Source of the DNA: Oscillospiraceae bacterium | GTDB lineage: Bacteria > Bacillota > Clostridia > Oscillospirales > Oscillospiraceae | Length of the DNA stretch: 15,057 bases | Direction of reading: 5' to 3' | NCBI GenBank assembly: GCA_009786775.1 | Contig: WQRL01000006.1 | Location: 1-15,057 of the forward strand | In this document: piece by piece, positions 1 to 6,459 of the stretch | How the letters are laid out: every line of letters starts with the position of its first letter | How positions within the stretch are numbered: the stretch's first letter is position 1 | Notes under the pieces: generated by a model | The model's input: the letters and a program-made list of their open reading frames with translations, nothing else | What the model was told of the DNA's origin: nothing | Database searches by the model: none | Made by a program: the position numbers and the translations under genes

Positions 1-106
1 GTCTTTTCTGGCGGAAACTTTATAGCTGGCCAAAACCTGTGTTCCAGACTACGGCCACGCCACATCCCGCCGAAGCGCAGCCCTATGCCTCGCCCATTGC
101 CGGCGG
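1..106. repeat. Intergenic palindromic repeat, copy 1 (partial, cut by window start)
   Basis: Read on the minus strand, this stretch matches 2283-2393. Positions 1-20 align with 2393-2374 with one mismatch. Positions 33-50 are identical to the complement of the segment ending at 2360. Positions 51-78 align with only a few mismatches. A short central block (21-31) differs completely between the copies. The outer part (80-106) is more diverged but keeps the CGAAGCG and GGCGG landmarks of the other copy's arm. It has no convincing coding frame. Base 1 corresponds to the middle of copy 2, so about half of this element lies outside the window. Confidence 0.75.
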
Positions 107-148
107 ATGATAGTTTTCTGTGCAAAACCTTGTTTTCGGTTTTTACAC

Positions 149-191
149 AAAAAAGAGCCCCTGCCATAATTTCAAAATCATGGCAGGAGCC
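149..191 (-). terminator. Rho-independent terminator of the SLH gene pair
   Basis: Read on the minus strand, an 11-base stem (180-190 pairing with 157-167, with one G-U wobble) encloses a 12-base AT-rich loop. It is followed at once by a run of six T (complement of A149-154). It lies 57 bases after the stop of the downstream SLH gene. Its loop and inner stem resemble those of the terminator at 2538-2586. Confidence 0.85.
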
Positions 192-247
192 AATAAACTC
201 AAGCAGTGCGGGGTCTGAAAGCCGCTATCGTTAATTACTCAAGTAAG

Positions 248-946
248 TCATTCAATCAACCATCTTGATACACTTGTGATAAAAGACAATGCCTCGGCAC
301 GGGTAGCAATGTCCTGTGGCCTGAAGTACAGATTGTCAACAGGCAGGAGGTGGATGCTACCAAAAGCATCCACTGAATCTTGTGCCCAATAAGATATATC
401 GGTATCATTATGCATCGTGATATCTAAAAGAAACATGCCAACAGGTATGCTACTCCAAAAATTTGAAACGACCGTTCTCCATAAGCCGAAGGCAGCAAGA
501 TGACGATTCGCAATAACTATCATCTGCTCTCTTGTGAGGAACTCATGAGACATCAAATCGCCGTGTTCGTTGCCACGGATAATTCCCGCTTCAACTGCCC
601 AGACTAAATACCTCTCATAAAACAAGCCTTCCCTGGGTGTGCCAATTGGTTCATTAAAATACTCATGCATCCGCCCCAGCATGGAAATATATTCCGCTCG
701 TGTTATTACTCGCTCTGGCTCAAATCGAAAATTTTCTTCGCTCACACCTTGGATAATCCCGAGGCGGATACCCGTCAGCACAGATCTGTAAAACCGATCA
801 TCAGGAGAAACATCTTCAAACTCAACTATTGGCATTTGAGCACTTTCTCTTATCTCGTGAGGTTTGCCTGTCGCATATGCCCAGTTTGATAATAAGAGCA
901 CAGTAATTAACACCAGTGGAACAATCCTGCACAATTTTTTTTTCAT
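248..946 (-). CDS. Secreted three-repeat SLH-domain protein (232 aa)
   Basis: This is a surface protein made almost entirely of S-layer homology repeats, the modules that attach proteins to pyruvylated secondary cell-wall polymers in Gram-positive bacteria. A signal peptide is visible: MKKK, a hydrophobic stretch at about residues 7-20, and a likely cut after AYA at residue 25. Three SLH repeats follow at about 43-93, 106-150 and 182-230. Their conserved cores read ITRAE (81-85), LTREQ (137-141) and ATRAE (214-218). No other domain remains, so any job beyond wall binding is unknown. The ATG has an AAGGAGG site 8 bases upstream. It lies 60 bases downstream of its larger paralogue, with no clear promoter between them, so the two are probably co-transcribed. 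The identical context around both start codons and the near-identical SLH2 (GEGLFYERYL against REGLFYERYL) point to tandem duplication. Confidence 0.85.
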   Translation of the reverse strand: MKKKLCRIVPLVLITVLLLSNWAYATGKPHEIRESAQMPIVEFEDVSPDDRFYRSVLTGIRLGIIQGVSEENFRFEPERVITRAEYISMLGRMHEYFNEPIGTPREGLFYERYLVWAVEAGIIRGNEHGDLMSHEFLTREQMIVIANRHLAAFGLWRTVVSNFWSSIPVGMFLLDITMHNDTDISYWAQDSVDAFGSIHLLPVDNLYFRPQDIATRAEALSFITSVSRWLIE

Positions 947-1006
947 CCATATCCTCCTTTCAAATATCCCACCTTATTTCATGCTGCATTTCAACATAAC
1001 TCAGGT

Positions 1007-1963
1007 TCAATCAGGAGAGGAAGTGCCCACTCTCTGAAGATAGATAACGTGATCAGGCTCAACATATAGAATCATCTCCGGTTCAACAAATCCAATTATG
1101 TCACCTAACGTGGGTGCTTGAAAAATTGATGTGGATGGTGTCAGCACCCAAATATTATGCCCTTCAAGCGAAACATCTATCCCATCCACAAGCTGGAATG
1201 TAAATCCCGCCCAACGCATGGGATAAGAGTAGAAGCTGAATATGTTGAACCTCTCGACGAAGTATGTCTCTGTTGTTTGAGCTACACTTTCATCCAACAC
1301 GAGGCTCATTCTGTTTTGTAGCCGAACAAGTACTATTAACGCTTCCGCACGCAATGCACTACGTTGTGGGCTGAAATTCGCACGAAACGGCAAAATGAAA
1401 CACGCTTCACCAAGGGCTTTTGCAGGGGCTAGTGCCCAGTCGGAAATATCCGGCCATGTATAAAAATGGGTAAGGAGATTGTTAAGCGGCGAATGATTTT
1501 CCGGCCTTTGAAGTGCATCCCATGTCAGCCCAAGCACTTTCGTAACATATCGGTAAATAATCACCACTATCTGCTCAGAGCTAATATACGAATGCGGCAT
1601 TAAGTCACCGTCTTCGTTGCCACGTATGACCCCCATTTCCACAGCCCAATTGAGATACCGCTCATAAAACAAACCCTCGCCCGGTGTGCCGATAGTTTCA
1701 TGGCTATGCTCATATAGCCTCCCAAGCATAGTTATAAACTCTGCCCTTGTTATGTTGCGGTGCGGCGCAAATCGAAAGCTCTCTCCGCACACCCCTTTAA
1801 TAAGCCCAAGCTGTACACCGCGCCGAACATGATAAAAAAGTGATGTGTTTGCAGCAACATCTTCCGGCAACAAGGGCTCAACACTTGTTGCCACCGCCCC
1901 GCTGGACAGCAGGAGTGTAACTGATAACCAAACGGAAACAAAAGCGCATAATTTTTTCTTCAT
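1007..1963 (-). CDS. Secreted SLH-domain protein with unknown C-terminal region (318 aa)
   Basis: This is the first gene of the SLH pair and a paralogue of the one at 248-946. A signal peptide covers residues 1-25 (MKKKL, hydrophobic core, likely cut after AVA). Three SLH repeats lie at about 32-85 (core ITRAE, 71-75), 97-140 (core weakened to ISSEQ, 127-131) and 167-217 (core LRAEA, 204-208). A tail of about 95 residues (224-318) is absent from the paralogue. It is rich in aromatic and beta-branched residues and looks beta-stranded, but I do not recognise it. It may be the functional head held on the wall by the SLH region. The ATG follows a GGGGGG-type site at 7-8 bases, and the GGATATGGATGAA start context is shared with the second gene. 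The promoter at 2041-2069 probably drives both. Confidence 0.85.
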   Translation of the reverse strand: MKKKLCAFVSVWLSVTLLLSSGAVATSVEPLLPEDVAANTSLFYHVRRGVQLGLIKGVCGESFRFAPHRNITRAEFITMLGRLYEHSHETIGTPGEGLFYERYLNWAVEMGVIRGNEDGDLMPHSYISSEQIVVIIYRYVTKVLGLTWDALQRPENHSPLNNLLTHFYTWPDISDWALAPAKALGEACFILPFRANFSPQRSALRAEALIVLVRLQNRMSLVLDESVAQTTETYFVERFNIFSFYSYPMRWAGFTFQLVDGIDVSLEGHNIWVLTPSTSIFQAPTLGDIIGFVEPEMILYVEPDHVIYLQRVGTSSPD

Positions 1964-2040
1964 CCATATCCCCCCTTCAAATTTTATCTTTTCAAGTATT
2001 TGACAAGTAGTGTGTTCAGTTTAGAAATGTTCCGACCGTC

Positions 2041-2069
2041 ATTGTAGCAAACCGCTGCCACCTTGTCAT
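2041..2069 (-). promoter_or_regulatory. Promoter of the SLH gene pair
   Basis: On the minus strand, ATGACA (2064-2069) and TACAAT (2041-2046) are 17 bases apart, five of six matches each to the sigma-A boxes. The predicted start near 2034 leaves a leader of about 70 bases. A second candidate just upstream is TTGACC (2091-2096), 17 bases, TAGGAT (2068-2073). A perfect 7-base inverted pair, ATTGTAG (2041-2047) and CTACAAT (2071-2077), brackets the main promoter and could be a binding site. Confidence 0.6.
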
Positions 2070-2096
2070 CCTACAATAGCGAACCCTTGCGGTCAA

Positions 2097-2282
2097 AAGT
2101 GTGTAGTTATACATTTTTCTATTAATAAGTGGGCAATTTTGGCGACAAACATGAAATATTCACGAAAAAGACACAGTTGGACGGTGAAATATTTTATTTT
2201 CTCTTTTGCATTTCAGGGTGCAGAACTTGCACACTCGATATTTTCATTGAGAAAACCAGCCATCTGCATACGCTGCTACACG
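2097..2282. other. AT-rich intergenic stretch without a supported gene
   Basis: This stretch lies between the SLH promoter and the repeat at 2283. Plus-strand open frames start here (about 2129 and 2139) but have no ribosome binding site. They run straight through the palindromic repeat and encode Arg/Cys-rich sequence typical of translated repeats. The only structures seen are a short dyad, GTGCA (2218-2222) and TGCAC (2228-2232), and two copies of TGAAATATT (near 2149 and 2187). No function is assigned. Confidence 0.5.
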
Positions 2283-2463
2283 CCAGCCGCCCGAAAGTTG
2301 CAAGGCAGGGCCCTACGCTCCGGCGGAATGTGGCGTGGCCGGAGTCTGGAACACAGGTTTAGGCTGTGCCGTCAAGTTTCCACCAGAAAAGACGTGACTG
2401 ACGAAGGCCATGACGCATTTTGCCGAAGCGTAGGGCCCTGCCTTGCAACTTCCTGGCGGCGTA
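2283..2463. repeat. Intergenic palindromic repeat, copy 2 (complete)
   Basis: The ends form a long imperfect inverted repeat. A 25-base segment at 2295-2319 is perfectly complementary to 2427-2451, and the similarity extends imperfectly outward to about 2283 and 2463. The arm contains the self-complementary GGGCCC. The interior (about 2326-2420) is not symmetrical, and about 70 bases of it recur in inverted orientation at 1-80. Size (about 180 bases), terminal inverted repeats, an intergenic position and no coding capacity suggest a miniature inverted-repeat element or a structured intergenic RNA repeat. No target-site duplication is obvious. Confidence 0.75.
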
Positions 2464-2537
2464 GGGTTTGCAACAGTCAGCCCCAAAAGACAGTAAGCGC
2501 ATAACCGAAAAGCCACCATAAAGACTTGCCGGATAAA

Positions 2538-2586
2538 CAAAAACAAAGGCTACCGGTCATGACTTCAAAAATCATGGCCGATAGCC
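2538..2586 (-). terminator. Rho-independent terminator of the GntR/ABC operon
   Basis: Read on the minus strand, a 15-base stem (2572-2586 with 2548-2562, including G-U wobbles) and a short A/T loop are followed by a T-rich tract (complement of 2538-2547). It starts 24 bases after the permease stop codon. The segment TTCAAAAATCATGGC resembles the loop and stem of the terminator at 149-191. Confidence 0.85.
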
Positions 2587-2609
2587 CTTAAGTTCAAACC
2601 CGCTGAGCC

Positions 2610-3410
2610 CTACTGCAAATTAAGCCTCTTGCTCAGCATGTGGCGCGTGATTAGATAGTAGACCACGCAGAGAACCAGCGTGACGCCCACCACTGACCAT
2701 GACAAGAACTGAAACTGGCCGAACAGTGAGAAATTCATTAAGAACGAGTTGAGAACTCCATCTAAGCGATCATGAAAGCCAAGAGCTGCAATGATTGTCG
2801 CTATCAGAACTGCTACTACCTGCAAAATTGTGGTGATGGCTATGTACGAACCAAACGCCATCAGCCAGCGGTTCTTGTTTACAAGCATGCTCAGCGACAT
2901 GCAAGCATACATCAGGAGAATGAAAGAAAATGAGCCCAATATCACCGAGGCCAAACTCTGTAGTAAGAAAATCACCATTTGATAACTGTTAAATGGAGCG
3001 TTTTCAAAAGCCCGTATGAACATGTCCAAAATGCTCCCAAAGCCCATCCAGGCACCGCCCATTATGAGGATTGAACCCATTACAACAATTCCGCTCACAA
3101 TGAACAAAATCGCCGAAACAAACAGTTTGCTTAAAATTATGCTATCAACGCTGGCAGGCAACGTCATGGTGAGATACCCCTCATTTGATAGAAGGTTTGT
3201 CCAAAACCGCTGTATTGTTATTATAAACGAGATAACTGCAATACCGATAATCAGGACAACTGCTACAAAAATTCCGAGACCTGTCGGTATGGTGAGCTGA
3301 AGATAACCGAAGAGGCTGCTAACTAAGGACATTATAATCAGCGCCGCAAACAGTGGCAGAAAAATCCGCCCCAGAGCCATAAACTCATATTTCATCAACT
3401 TGCCTAACAT
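2610..3410 (-). CDS. ABC-2 type transporter permease (266 aa)
   Basis: This is the membrane subunit of an ABC transporter whose ATPase is the next gene upstream. Six membrane segments can be seen at about residues 16-36, 44-66, 95-120, 146-172, 184-210 and 236-256. The N-terminal KYEF (7-10) and the cytoplasmic loop SNEGYLTMTLP (75-85) are typical of small ABC-2 permeases found with YtrA-like regulators in Clostridia. The ATG (3408-3410) overlaps the end of the ATPase gene by seven bases and has GGGAGG about 8 bases upstream, so translation is probably coupled. The substrate cannot be read from sequence. Related operons respond to cell-wall-active antibiotics or lantibiotics, so export or removal of an envelope-active compound is a reasonable inference. 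A terminator follows directly. Confidence 0.85.
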   Translation of the reverse strand: MLGKLMKYEFMALGRIFLPLFAALIIMSLVSSLFGYLQLTIPTGLGIFVAVVLIIGIAVISFIITIQRFWTNLLSNEGYLTMTLPASVDSIILSKLFVSAILFIVSGIVVMGSILIMGGAWMGFGSILDMFIRAFENAPFNSYQMVIFLLQSLASVILGSFSFILLMYACMSLSMLVNKNRWLMAFGSYIAITTILQVVAVLIATIIAALGFHDRLDGVLNSFLMNFSLFGQFQFLSWSVVGVTLVLCVVYYLITRHMLSKRLNLQ

Positions 3411-4099
3411 TTGAACACCTCCCTAAAGTACGCATCGACTGACATCCCGCGCTGCTCTCTGAGATCATCCACCGATGAACTCAGGGCGACCTCGCCGTTT
3501 TTGAGGAAAATCACATCGTCAAGCACCTGCTCAATATCGTAAATCAGGTGAGTCGAAATTACCACCGAAGCCTCTGGGTTGTAGTTTTTGATTATTGTAT
3601 TAAGTATGTAATCCCTCGCCGCAGGGTCCACGCCGCCGATGGGCTCATCGAGCAAGTACAGCTTGGCATCGCGGGCCATAACTAAAATAAGCTGAACCTT
3701 CTCCTTTGTGCCTTTTGACAAAGACTTAATCGTGGAATTTGTGTTTATGTTTAGGTTGCTTAACATCTCAGTGGCTTTGGCCATATTGAAGTCGCTGTAA
3801 AAATCCTTGAAAAATGAAATCATGTGCGAAACCTTCATCCAACTGTTCAGATAGCTATTTTCCGGCAAGTATGACACAATTCCTTTTGTTTCAGGGCCTG
3901 GGTTACTGCCGCCAATCTGAACGAAGCCTGATGATGGCGTGAGCAGCCCTGTGCAAATTTTAATCAGCGTACTCTTGCCGCTGCCGTTTGGGCCTAGCAG
4001 GCCGACAATCCTGCCGGGCTCAATCTCTAGGTCTGCATTACGGAGCGCCACTGTGTGGCCATACACCTTATGCAATGAACTGCACTTAAGAATTGGCAT
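3404..4099 (-). CDS. ABC transporter ATP-binding protein, YtrB-like (231 aa)
   Basis: This is the ATPase that powers the permease encoded downstream. The nucleotide-binding domain is complete: Walker A GPNGSGKS (36-43), signature region LSKGTKEK (127-134), Walker B YLLDEP (148-153) and the switch histidine in STHL (H184). At the Q-loop position the sequence is YLPEN (78-82), so glutamate replaces glutamine, a variant also found in other ABC-2-type ATPases. The signature SKGTK also departs from LSGGQ, as in many YtrB/EcsA-type ATPases. The gene overlaps the GntR gene by 14 bases and the permease gene by seven. Its ribosome binding site (GAGGAGG) lies inside the 3' end of the regulator gene. 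The length is slightly short because the C-terminal regulatory region is minimal. Confidence 0.9.
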   Translation of the reverse strand: MPILKCSSLHKVYGHTVALRNADLEIEPGRIVGLLGPNGSGKSTLIKICTGLLTPSSGFVQIGGSNPGPETKGIVSYLPENSYLNSWMKVSHMISFFKDFYSDFNMAKATEMLSNLNINTNSTIKSLSKGTKEKVQLILVMARDAKLYLLDEPIGGVDPAARDYILNTIIKNYNPEASVVISTHLIYDIEQVLDDVIFLKNGEVALSSSVDDLREQRGMSVDAYFREVFKC

Positions 4100-4466
4100 G
4101 AGCGCTTACCTCCTCTTTTTCAGAAATTATTTTGACGGTTTCGCTTTTGCCATAGCCGATTGCCGCCATTTTTTCTAGAAACACATCAATTAGCTCCATC
4201 GCCATCTCGCTTTTTGCTTTTTCAATCACCGTAACATCCTCCGTTACAAATCTTCCGCTAGTTCTCTGGGTGTGGACGAGACCGTCCCGCTCAAGCTCTG
4301 TAAGAGCCCTTTGCACCGTGTTAGGATTGACCGAAGCATCTTCTGCAAGTTCCCGCACGGCAGGGATTTTGCCCCCGGGCTTAAATAGCCCTGAAACAAT
4401 CGCCAGCTTAAATTGCTCTTGTAGCTGTAAGTAGATCGGCCGGTCCGGCGTAAAGGTCCAAGTCAT
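4086..4466 (-). CDS. GntR-family transcriptional regulator, YtrA subfamily (126 aa)
   Basis: This is a small DNA-binding repressor typical of ABC operons. The winged helix-turn-helix covers about residues 8-76. It includes PIYLQLQEQF (9-18), the GGKIPAVRELAE region, the recognition-helix region NPNTVQRALTELE, and a wing ending in GRFVT. The rest (about 77-126) is a short helical dimerisation tail, not a large effector domain, which is the mark of the YtrA subfamily. It heads the regulator-ATPase-permease operon. The start has AGGAGGT about 7 bases upstream. By analogy with Bacillus YtrA it should repress its own operon until an envelope-active compound appears. A candidate operator is at 4484-4512. 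The ligand is unknown. Confidence 0.9.
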   Translation of the reverse strand: MTWTFTPDRPIYLQLQEQFKLAIVSGLFKPGGKIPAVRELAEDASVNPNTVQRALTELERDGLVHTQRTSGRFVTEDVTVIEKAKSEMAMELIDVFLEKMAAIGYGKSETVKIISEKEEVSAHANS

Positions 4467-4483
4467 AGTAGCACCTCCTGTGT

Positions 4484-4512
4484 TATTGTGTTAGTCTAGT
4501 GATACAACAATA
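4484..4512 (-). promoter_or_regulatory. Candidate operator of the GntR regulator
   Basis: An imperfect inverted repeat on the minus strand has left arm TATTGTTGTA and right arm complement TATTGTGTTA, eight of ten positions matching, with a 9-base spacer. It overlaps the predicted -10 region and transcription start of the operon, where a repressor would block transcription. Assignment to the GntR protein rests on position only. Confidence 0.4.
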
Positions 4513-4532
4513 CAAAGCGGGCGGTTTGTCAA
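4504..4532 (-). promoter_or_regulatory. Promoter of the GntR/ABC operon
   Basis: A perfect -35 box TTGACA (4527-4532 on the minus strand) sits below an A-rich tract (4533-4544) that could act as an UP element. The -10 is poor at the usual distance (TGTTGT at 17 bases, 4504-4509; TTGTAT at 19). It lies between the stop of the MprF-like gene and the GntR start. No terminator was seen between them, so read-through is possible. Confidence 0.5.
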
Positions 4533-4570
4533 GTAGTTTTTTTTGTGCTATTTTGGAGCGCTATTTTGAC

Positions 4571-6229
4571 TTACTTGAAATGAGCCTTAACGCTTGATAA
4601 TAGGAAGTCTTTGATCCCTCCGGGATTTTGAATTGCTACCACGGCGTATGCGATTTCCGGTGTAATGGTCTTGGCCGAGTAGACGAAATATCCCGGAGCC
4701 CACAGTGTTGGGTTATATTTTTCTTTTGCGTGGTGCAAATCCTTAAATCCATAGAAGCCATTGCACTTTTCATATACAAATTCCAAAAACTTTACCGTTA
4801 AGTCATCTTTGCCGCCCTCTTCCCTGACATTTGCAAGCGTTGCAAGCCCAATGCTGCCCCAGTGAGCACCCTCATCCCTAAACGCCATAAAGCCGTCATA
4901 TACCAGTTTTTCCGTAACGCCACCCGGTGCATGGGGGACTCTGCGGGTCACGTCGGCCAAGTAACCGTCAAAGTTATTAAATGGCAAAAACACGTTGAAG
5001 GCAACTATGTTTCCATCTTTATCCCTTGCATAAAAATACCTGCGGTCCATAGGGTCGTCAAGATTAACTCCGCCGACGGAAAAGCCTAGCTGGCCGCTTT
5101 TTTTGCCCTCAAGCCATGCCGCTGAAACCTCATTTATTTCCTTTTCAATTTGCACGCATTTCGCTTCACGCGGATTGTACTCATGGGTTGTGACTTCTTT
5201 GCTTGCGTGGGTTATAAGAGCGCGCAGCTTCTGCATCTTGCCGCCTGCTAAGCCGTAGCCGTCAAGGGAGAACAGAGCTTCTTCCCCCGCTTTAATATGA
5301 CCGTATCCCATCATTTCATACTGCTCTAAAAATGTACCGGTGGTGCCGATAAAAACGCATTGGTAGGAGCAGTCTAAGCAGAAATTACTAAACTCAGACA
5401 GAAACTGAACAAAATGCTCCGGCTTACAAACAGGGTCGCCACAGACAGTTACAACATTTCCCACAACGCCATAGGCGGCTACGCCTGGTACTTTCTCGCC
5501 AAAAAACAAGGTCTTGTCGTTTTCCAAAACTAAGTATGATGCTGAGTTTTGACCATACTTTAATACCAGCTCACGAGCTTTGGCCCTCTCTTCATCTGTT
5601 TTGATTTTGTTTATTATGGCTGAGTGCAAAACTAAAATTACGCTGGCAACCGCACATGCCCAAACGAAGTATAGTATAAACCTGTCATAGGCGGGGAAAT
5701 CGGCGCTCTCACCAAAAATTATTCCTATTGTTTCCATAAGGCTATCAGAAAAAGCTGGACTTTCTCCGGCGTGCTGGCTCAAGCTAAAGCGCCCTATTGC
5801 AGCACCGGTAAGCACAGTGGCCAGTCCAGCTACTGCGGCAAAAACAGAACGCTTTACTGATAACCTGTCTGAGGGCCTTCTAAACTGGCTGTAGCTAATC
5901 AGCAGTATCACAAGAGCGAGCGCTTCAAAAATAGTTGCAATTAGGCTTACCACATGGTGGTGGAGCACGAGGTTAAGAAATAGCCTGCCAGAGAGCAAAG
6001 CGATACAGAGTGTCCACGCAAATCTCTTACGCATGTGGAGATTCCATGCAATTACAAGCAGTGTAAGTGACATTATGCGCTGGACAAAGCGGCTTATTTC
6101 TGCGTAGAAAATAATGTCATGAAGCCTTGCCATAGGGAAAAAAGATGCTATAAATATCAGTATGGACATGGAGATTACTAAGGCTATGCCAATATTTGCC
6201 AAGTGATTTTGTACTCGTGTTCTTCTCAT
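4571..6229 (-). CDS. MprF-like phosphatidylglycerol lysyltransferase, short form (552 aa)
   Basis: This protein probably transfers an amino acid from aminoacyl-tRNA to phosphatidylglycerol at the inner face of the membrane, lowering surface charge and protecting against cationic peptides. Six membrane segments are visible (about residues 14-36, 52-68, 73-92, 96-116, 131-150 and 186-208, numbered from the upstream GTG). The cytoplasmic LPG-synthase C-terminal domain (DUF2156, two GNAT-like halves) runs from about 225 to 525. Diagnostic stretches are AGEEALFSLDGYGLAGGKMQKLR (317-339), WLEGKKSGQLGFSVG (375-389) and the family's ending FYGFKDLHHAKEKYNPTLW (495-513). Canonical MprF is about 840 residues and has an extra N-terminal flippase, which is missing here. 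A frame opens at GTG 6238, but ATG 6229 is at proper distance from AGGCGG and is preferred. Five cysteines lie close together (266, 271, 287, 290, 294). It is transcribed divergently from the two-component genes. Confidence 0.85.
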   Translation of the reverse strand: MRRTRVQNHLANIGIALVISMSILIFIASFFPMARLHDIIFYAEISRFVQRIMSLTLLVIAWNLHMRKRFAWTLCIALLSGRLFLNLVLHHHVVSLIATIFEALALVILLISYSQFRRPSDRLSVKRSVFAAVAGLATVLTGAAIGRFSLSQHAGESPAFSDSLMETIGIIFGESADFPAYDRFILYFVWACAVASVILVLHSAIINKIKTDEERAKARELVLKYGQNSASYLVLENDKTLFFGEKVPGVAAYGVVGNVVTVCGDPVCKPEHFVQFLSEFSNFCLDCSYQCVFIGTTGTFLEQYEMMGYGHIKAGEEALFSLDGYGLAGGKMQKLRALITHASKEVTTHEYNPREAKCVQIEKEINEVSAAWLEGKKSGQLGFSVGGVNLDDPMDRRYFYARDKDGNIVAFNVFLPFNNFDGYLADVTRRVPHAPGGVTEKLVYDGFMAFRDEGAHWGSIGLATLANVREEGGKDDLTVKFLEFVYEKCNGFYGFKDLHHAKEKYNPTLWAPGYFVYSAKTITPEIAYAVVAIQNPGGIKDFLLSSVKAHFK

Positions 6230-6336
6230 TACAGTCACCGCCTACTTAAAATTTCGCCGAATTTTTACATGAGAATGCCGCTTGATTTATGTCACTTTAC
6301 AAGATTATTATACACATCGTATAGCCCGCACCAGAG

Positions 6337-6362
6337 ATAGCATAGTGCTATTATACTGCTAT
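6337..6362. promoter_or_regulatory. Candidate operator: three TGCTAT half-sites at the mprF-like promoter
   Basis: A perfect dyad ATAGCA-TAG-TGCTAT (6337-6351) is followed by another TGCTAT (6357-6362), exactly 11 bases after the first TGCTAT (6346-6351). The array covers the -10 box (6350-6355) and the predicted start of the minus-strand promoter. One-turn spacing of direct repeats plus an inverted site fits a dimeric or tandem DNA-binding regulator. The binding protein is not known. Confidence 0.4.
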
Positions 6363-6378
6363 TGCCAAGATACTACAA
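6350..6378 (-). promoter_or_regulatory. Promoter of the MprF-like gene
   Basis: On the minus strand a consensus TATAAT (6350-6355) lies 17 bases from a weak -35 TTGTAG (6373-6378). The leader would be about 110 bases. A second TATAAT (6307-6312) is nearer the gene but has no recognisable -35 box. A perfect -10 with a weak -35 is compatible with activator dependence. Confidence 0.5.
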
Positions 6379-6401
6379 TAAAAGATATAAAAACCGCCAT
6401 C

Positions 6402-6430
6402 TTGCCCTATTGACATTTTCATAGTACAAT
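6402..6430 (+). promoter_or_regulatory. Promoter of the two-component operon
   Basis: TTGCCC (6402-6407) and TACAAT (6425-6430) are separated by 17 bases, with a predicted start near 6437. A better -35 match, TTGACA (6410-6415), is only 9 bases from the same -10 and cannot serve it. AAAAGGAC (6443-6450) is the ribosome binding site. Confidence 0.5.
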
Positions 6431-6459
6431 TACTAAAAACAAAAAAGGACTTATATAAT

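Noticed and set aside
2129..2504. Two overlapping plus-strand open frames (77 and 121 codons) over the repeat
   Set aside because: No ribosome binding site, composition rich in Arg/Cys/Trp, and the frames run through a palindromic repeat whose other copy does not keep the frame.
2313..2546. Minus-strand open frame of 77 codons over the repeat and terminator side
   Set aside because: Same palindromic sequence read on the other strand; no start signal and no protein-like features beyond a chance hydrophobic stretch.
4545..4568. Direct repeat of G(T/C)GCTATTTTG with a 13-base period
   Set aside because: Only two copies upstream of the GntR -35 box; too short and too AT-rich to separate from chance, and no regulator can be linked to it.
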